Source of the DNA: Cinclus cinclus
Lineage: Eukaryota; Chordata; Aves; Passeriformes; Cinclidae
Length of the DNA: 64,000 nt
Direction of reading: 5' to 3'
Assembly: GCF_963662255.1 (NCBI RefSeq)
Contig: NC_085067.1
Span: 1,178,001-1,242,000, forward strand
The translations under genes and the position numbers were made by a program. The number at the start of each line of letters is the position of its first letter. Position 1 is the first letter of the stretch. Positions 57,661 through 64,000 of this stretch are shown here, one piece after another. The notes below the pieces were generated by a model, which was not told where the DNA came from, ran no database searches, and worked only from the letters and a program-made list of their open reading frames with translations.

Positions 57661-60648
57661 GAAGGTCACGCAGTGCTCCGGCTCCCGGGAGCTCTGCGGG
57701 GGAAGGGGCTGTGCCGCAACCCCTCCCGGGGCCCTTTTCGGACAAGGTGGTGGATGCGATTTGTGCGGGGGTTGGGCCCCGTCCCCAGTCGCGAAATCCA
57801 TGCTGTTCTGGTGGTGGAGCGGTGGGTGCTGGGCTTGGGCCCCATTCCGATCCGTGGGATCTGTGCTGTCCTGGTGGGGAAGTGATGGGTGCTTCCATTC
57901 TCGCGATCTGTGCTGTCCTTATGGGGGAGGTGGTGCATGTTGGGCTTCAGCCCCGTCTCATTTCTAGGGCTCTATCCCCCTCAGAGAGGGAGAGAGTGGT
58001 TTCTAGGGGGCTTGTGTTTCATGCTCTTCCCAAAGCCCCTGCTTGTCCTGCTGGAGTACTGGCCTTGGGACTCATGCTCGTTTTAAAACCTTATCCTACC
58101 TTGGTAAAACAGTTGGCTGCTGATGCCTTAGGCTTAATTTCCCTCCCAACGCTTCATATTGCCCTGGAGTGGCAGCTGGAGCTGTGGTCTTCCTTCTCAC
58201 AGACCACATCCTGCCCTTGTGGGGAAGGGGTAGCTGCTGGAGCTGTAATGTTACCCCTTCCTTGGCCCATATTTTCCTGAGGTGGATGGTGGGGCTTTGT
58301 GGTTTTCCTCAAAGAGGGTCAGATAGGGTGGCAAGACCCCGAGAGCCACCTGTGATCTTGTGGTTTAGGGTTATGATGTGTTTGTGGTGCTGCTGGGCTG
58401 CCTCGTGGGGAGGAGGAGCATGGCCCTGTAGCCCCCCAGGGAATGAGCAGAGACTGGGGCCCTGCTCTGTGGCATTCAGGTGCATGCAGGGTGTGACACT
58501 CCTGAGGCAGGTGCAGCAGCACAGCTCCTGCCCTGGTTGGCCATGGGGGATGCTGTGCCCTGGAGCAGTTCAGGGGAGGGTGCTGTGCTGGGGAAGGCCT
58601 CCTGGCCAGCATGTGCAGCCCTTCTGATGTATAATAATTTTTTCCTCTGTTGCTGTTGCCCGTGGCAGTGCAGACCTGCACTGGGATGCTCCTTGCCTAA
58701 ACAATGAGGAGGGGAAGGTGCCTTTTGCAGGTCATTCAGTGGCTGGTTATGGAATGGCAGGTGCCCTCTGAACTCTGGGCAGTGCAGGTGTTTGAAGGCC
58801 TGGTGTGTGAGAGGGCTTGCTTGTTCTCTTTCCCTGAAGAAACTTTTCTGGAAGAATGACCCCCAAGTGGATTTCTGCTGCTTCCTTCTTCCTGTGGACT
58901 GGACACCCGGAAGACTTTTCCAAGGGATTGTCAGATTCCTGGGTGGTGAATCCAAATCTACATGCAGTTTGGGCTGTTCTGAGCTGTGTCTTCTCTTCCC
59001 TCAGCTTCTGGGCTGCAGGCAAACCCCCACTGGCTGAAACCACAGCATGGAAAGGAGCAAACTGCTGGGAAGTGGCTTTTCTAGAGCTGTGATAGGGGCA
59101 TGTGCTCTCTGTTGGCAGCAGAGCTCAGTTCCTGTCATTCCTCCCCATGCTGTTAGTGTGTGTTAATAGCAGTGCTCTATTAAACATTACATCTAAACTG
59201 TATAAATTAAGGTGGCAATAGAAGTCTTCAAGTGCAGGCGGTGGGAAGAATTGAAGTATTGTAATCAGAGGGCTGCAATTATGTAACCGGATTCTCTTTC
59301 TCTTTGGGTAGCAAGCTCCTTTAATTGCTGTAACAAAGCTACTCCTTCAGTTTTCTGGGGCTCTTCCAGGAAGTGATCATTGCAGCAGATTTTTTTCACT
59401 CCACAGCAGAGCTAAAAATGTGTATTTTCGCTGTTTCAAAACACTCAGTAGTATCACTCAAGACTTGCAGTGCTGTAAAAGGATTTAGAAAACTTAATGG
59501 TGCTCTGCAGGCTAATTGGAGGCACTCCTTGCCATTAAGAAGCCTATTCCCACAAAGTTTTAATGTGCTGGGGTAAGAGCTGCTGCAAGGTGAGCAGCTG
59601 GATCACCAGGTAACACGTGCCTCCTCAGGCCTCAAGTAGGGAATGGGACTGAGGGCTGTGATGCCCAGAGCAGACCTTCATGGTGGCACTTCTCCAGGGC
59701 TTGAAGAAAGGCTGCAGTGTTGGGATCATGAAATCCCAGTTTTCTAGGGTATGATGAACTGTGCTGGAAAGTTCCCAGTGCTGAACACATCCCTGGGAAG
59801 ACCATGTCAAATCTAATGACTGTAGTGGCTGGTACAAAGCAGTTTAACTTTGAGAGCAAAGGGGGCTGCACACCTCACTCCACAGCATGTCCTGGACTGC
59901 AGTAGCATGCAGGTTTTGGCATCTGTGTCTGGTTCCCAGGTGAAGAGGGAGCAAGAAAAAGAGAGCTTTACCAAGCTCTGTGTCTGTGGTGGGACCTGTT
60001 TGAAGGCTGCAGTGTGCTGTTAACCTGCTTCTGGCTCATCAGACTGGCTCTGTCCCGTGGGAACAGCTGAAGGCTGGGTTTCATGGCAGAGCAGCAGGGA
60101 ACTGAGGGTGTGATGATGGCTGAATGTGGAACAACGTTCCTTCCAGGCTTAACTAGCAGCAGGAGCTGTAACACCTGGGATGGGGTAGAATAGAAGCACT
60201 GCTGCTTTGAGTGTACCTCCTGAGCCTCTGTGCCCATGACAGGCAGTCTGGAATCTGTTGCTTGTGAGGCTCTGAGCAGAGGATGTTCCAAAACACTGGT
60301 ACACCTGGAAGGCAGACCTGGCTGTAGCCTATTGATGTACAGGAGGGCTGTGGCTCTCTGCAGATCCCGTCTCCTCCCATACAAAAGCTTTTCCTGCCTG
60401 TGGTTAATAATGCAGGTGGTGATGCTGGACTACCTCTGATCTAACCTCCAGCCCAGTGCTGGTGCTCTGGCTGTGAGGGGCACCTTGGCCTGGGGCTGCT
60501 GTAGTCAACCCCGAAAAACTCACTCTGGCCATAGCAGGGGTTCGTGGTATCGCCTTGTGACGCAGCCTGCACGGAAAGGACAGCCTCTGATGCACAGGAA
60601 GCACCTCCTGTTTGGGAAGGGATTAAAGGAATCTATGTTCTGCCTTAG
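57424..60648 (+). other. DYNLL2: DYNLL2 intron 1
   Basis: This runs from the donor GTGAGC to the acceptor TCTGCCTTAG. Apart from the degenerate array, nothing is recognised and no alternative first exon is supported. Confidence 0.7.
57740..58000 (+). repeat. Degenerate tandem array in DYNLL2 intron 1
   Basis: Recurring blocks ctgtgctgtcctggtggg, ggtgggtgctgggcttgggc and cattctcgcgatc appear three to four times with a period of about 50-63 bp (starts near 57,798, 57,861 and 57,910). They are too diverged for an exact unit. Confidence 0.5.
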
Positions 60649-60655
60649 GTTCACG

Positions 60656-62508
<1,853 letters not shown>

Positions 62509-62772
62509 GAAATAGGAGCGATTGAAATTTGGACTGTAATGCACTGATGGCTGAAGCCACGACTCCCTCTAACATGGCTATGCCGCTGCATGGACTGTAT
62601 ACTATATTTAATGTGTATATGTTGCAGTAAAAATCTACTTCTGTTTAGTTGCCTGGGAAGAAGGCGGCATTTTTTTGTTACTGCTTTTTTTGGTTGTATT
62701 GCACTAGGAAAACTGTAAATGCTTAAACAATGGCCTTTACGTGGGAAGAAATAAAACTATTCCACAACAGCT
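62509..62772 (+). other. DYNLL2: DYNLL2 3' UTR, short form
   Basis: UTR to the first AATAAA (62,750-62,755). A longer form could run to the AATAAA at 63,821-63,826 or beyond the window. Confidence 0.55.
62750..62755 (+). terminator. DYNLL2: DYNLL2 proximal polyadenylation signal
   Basis: AATAAA lies 240 bases after the stop codon. A second candidate is at 63,821-63,826. Confidence 0.6.
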
Positions 62773-64000
62773 CCCTCACTGGTAACTCCTTCTTTGAGGC
62801 TGGGAAAACTTTTTTGGGCAGGCCAAAAGCCCCAGACTTCTTTACTGAGTCCTGTTAGACTGTTAATCTTGCAAAGAGGAGCAAAGCCAGTGTGAGCCTC
62901 TGTCCCACCCTGCAGACTGTAGAGAGCTGGCTCTCCCAGTACCCTCGGGGCAGGTCTTAGACCTTCCCTGAAAGCTGGTGGGGTGGCTCTGGGTGACGTG
63001 GCTTCCACACCCAAGGTGATCTCCACCTTTGACTGTGATACAGGCTTGCAGCTGGCACCCCTCGGTGTTCTTGCTCAGTGCCCTTCGCTGTATTTTTGGC
63101 TCTGCTGAAACATTGACCTAGACTTGAGTAAGCAATTCATCGTGGTCTAGAAGGCTTCAAAACCAGCCCCTGAGTTCCTCCTTGTTGCAGAAAGCAGCAA
63201 TCCTGTGGGTGAAGTCTGTAGACCTTGATATTGAGTCTAAAGCCACGTGGCCTGGCCCCGCAATGGAGTAGGAAATCAAATTGGTGACTACTGACAACAG
63301 CTCTATTTGGCATGTTTGTAGCCAGTTGTCTCAACACTGCCTTAACTTGATGCTCTCCTTAAAGCAAGCTAGTCATGTGGAAGACTTGTAAGTGGCCACT
63401 GTCTCTTTTTCTGTTTTTTTTTTTCTTTTTTTATTTTATTTTATTTTCTGTAGCTAATAAGCTATTTCCGGAGGATTGTCCTCTATGTTCTGATATCTGC
63501 TTTTGTTCTTAAAGCACAGTACCAAGAAGTTAAATTTACATGTGATGTTTATGTGAAGGAAACTCATGTGACATCTGCTTCAACGGCAGACAAATGTCTT
63601 GGTCTCCAATAGGTTCAGCAGTGATGTTGTCTTAGTACGTTCTGACTCGGGATTACACTGCAGGAAGTTCAGATCTGGGTGTGCAGAAATGCTCTGTGAT
63701 GGCAAGTAAATCCCTGGTGCTTGTTATAAGCTCTAATTATTGGTTTGCTGACTAATGCACTGGCATTACCACTGGGCTGGTGAGCCCAGCTTATCTCTCT
63801 GAGATTAATTTGGTGTTGGGAATAAATCATTGCTGGGGGCAAAGGGCAGAGTGAAGGGAGCTCTTTGTGAAATGATTTGGTGACCCAGGTTGATGACTTC
63901 CTGAAGTAAAAGTCCTTCTTGTCTCTGTGCAAAATCCAAAGTATGCCTAATTTTGTATTATGGATAGAACAATGTTGTAACTAGAAAGAATGTAGCTGTC
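62773..64000. other. Downstream of DYNLL2; possible extended 3' UTR
   Basis: No coding exon is seen. The sequence is AT-moderate with a T-rich tract at 63,410-63,447 and an AATAAA at 63,821. It may be an alternative long UTR of DYNLL2; I cannot decide from sequence alone. Confidence 0.4.

Overview
The window is vertebrate nuclear DNA, most likely avian. It carries vertebrate-type split genes with GT-AG introns and CpG-island promoters. Its only recognisable interspersed repeats are a few degenerate CR1-like LINE tails. Three conserved housekeeping genes can be read exon by exon: VEZF1 (minus strand), SRSF1 (minus) and DYNLL2 (plus). As I recall it, this order and orientation match the human 17q22 block CUEDC1 - VEZF1 - SRSF1 - DYNLL2. 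I could not determine the species.

Layout. Bases 1-9,830 hold no recognisable exon and are probably the first intron of CUEDC1, which would run leftwards out of the window. A CpG island at about 9,830-10,700 contains a minus-strand splice donor that fits a CUEDC1 first exon. Bases 10,700-14,340 are intergenic. VEZF1 runs right to left: a roughly 2 kb AT-rich 3' UTR (about 14,845-16,885), six coding exons between 16,886 and 29,390, and a CpG-island promoter at about 29,090-30,280. The gap to SRSF1 (30,300-40,020) has no supported gene but holds a perfect 25-copy GGGAT array and a 29/34-bp minisatellite. SRSF1 has a roughly 2 kb 3' UTR (about 40,025-41,990), four compact coding exons (41,991-43,402) and a CpG-island promoter with NRF1, CRE and ZNF143/THAP11-type motifs. 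The gap 44,200-56,990 has no supported gene. DYNLL2 has a CpG-island promoter with paired CCAAT boxes, an untranslated first exon ending at 57,423, and coding exons at 60,656-60,787 and 62,371-62,508.

Predicted products: a 544-residue VEZF1 with six C2H2 zinc fingers and an uninterrupted 40-glutamine tract; a 248-residue SRSF1 with RRM1, a Gly-rich linker, RRM2 and an RS domain; and an 89-residue DYNLL2 (LC8 type 2). The three are not one pathway. They encode a G-string-binding transcription factor, a splicing regulator and a dynein/myosin-V light chain, and probably stay together as an old conserved gene block.

I found no convincing new gene system. The most useful leads are regulatory: long dG:dC runs in and beside VEZF1, the gene for a protein known to bind such runs; an arginine-rich upstream ORF in the VEZF1 leader; a candidate 3'-UTR intron in SRSF1 that could support autoregulatory decay; and a CCCACAATGC motif shared by the SRSF1 and DYNLL2 promoters.
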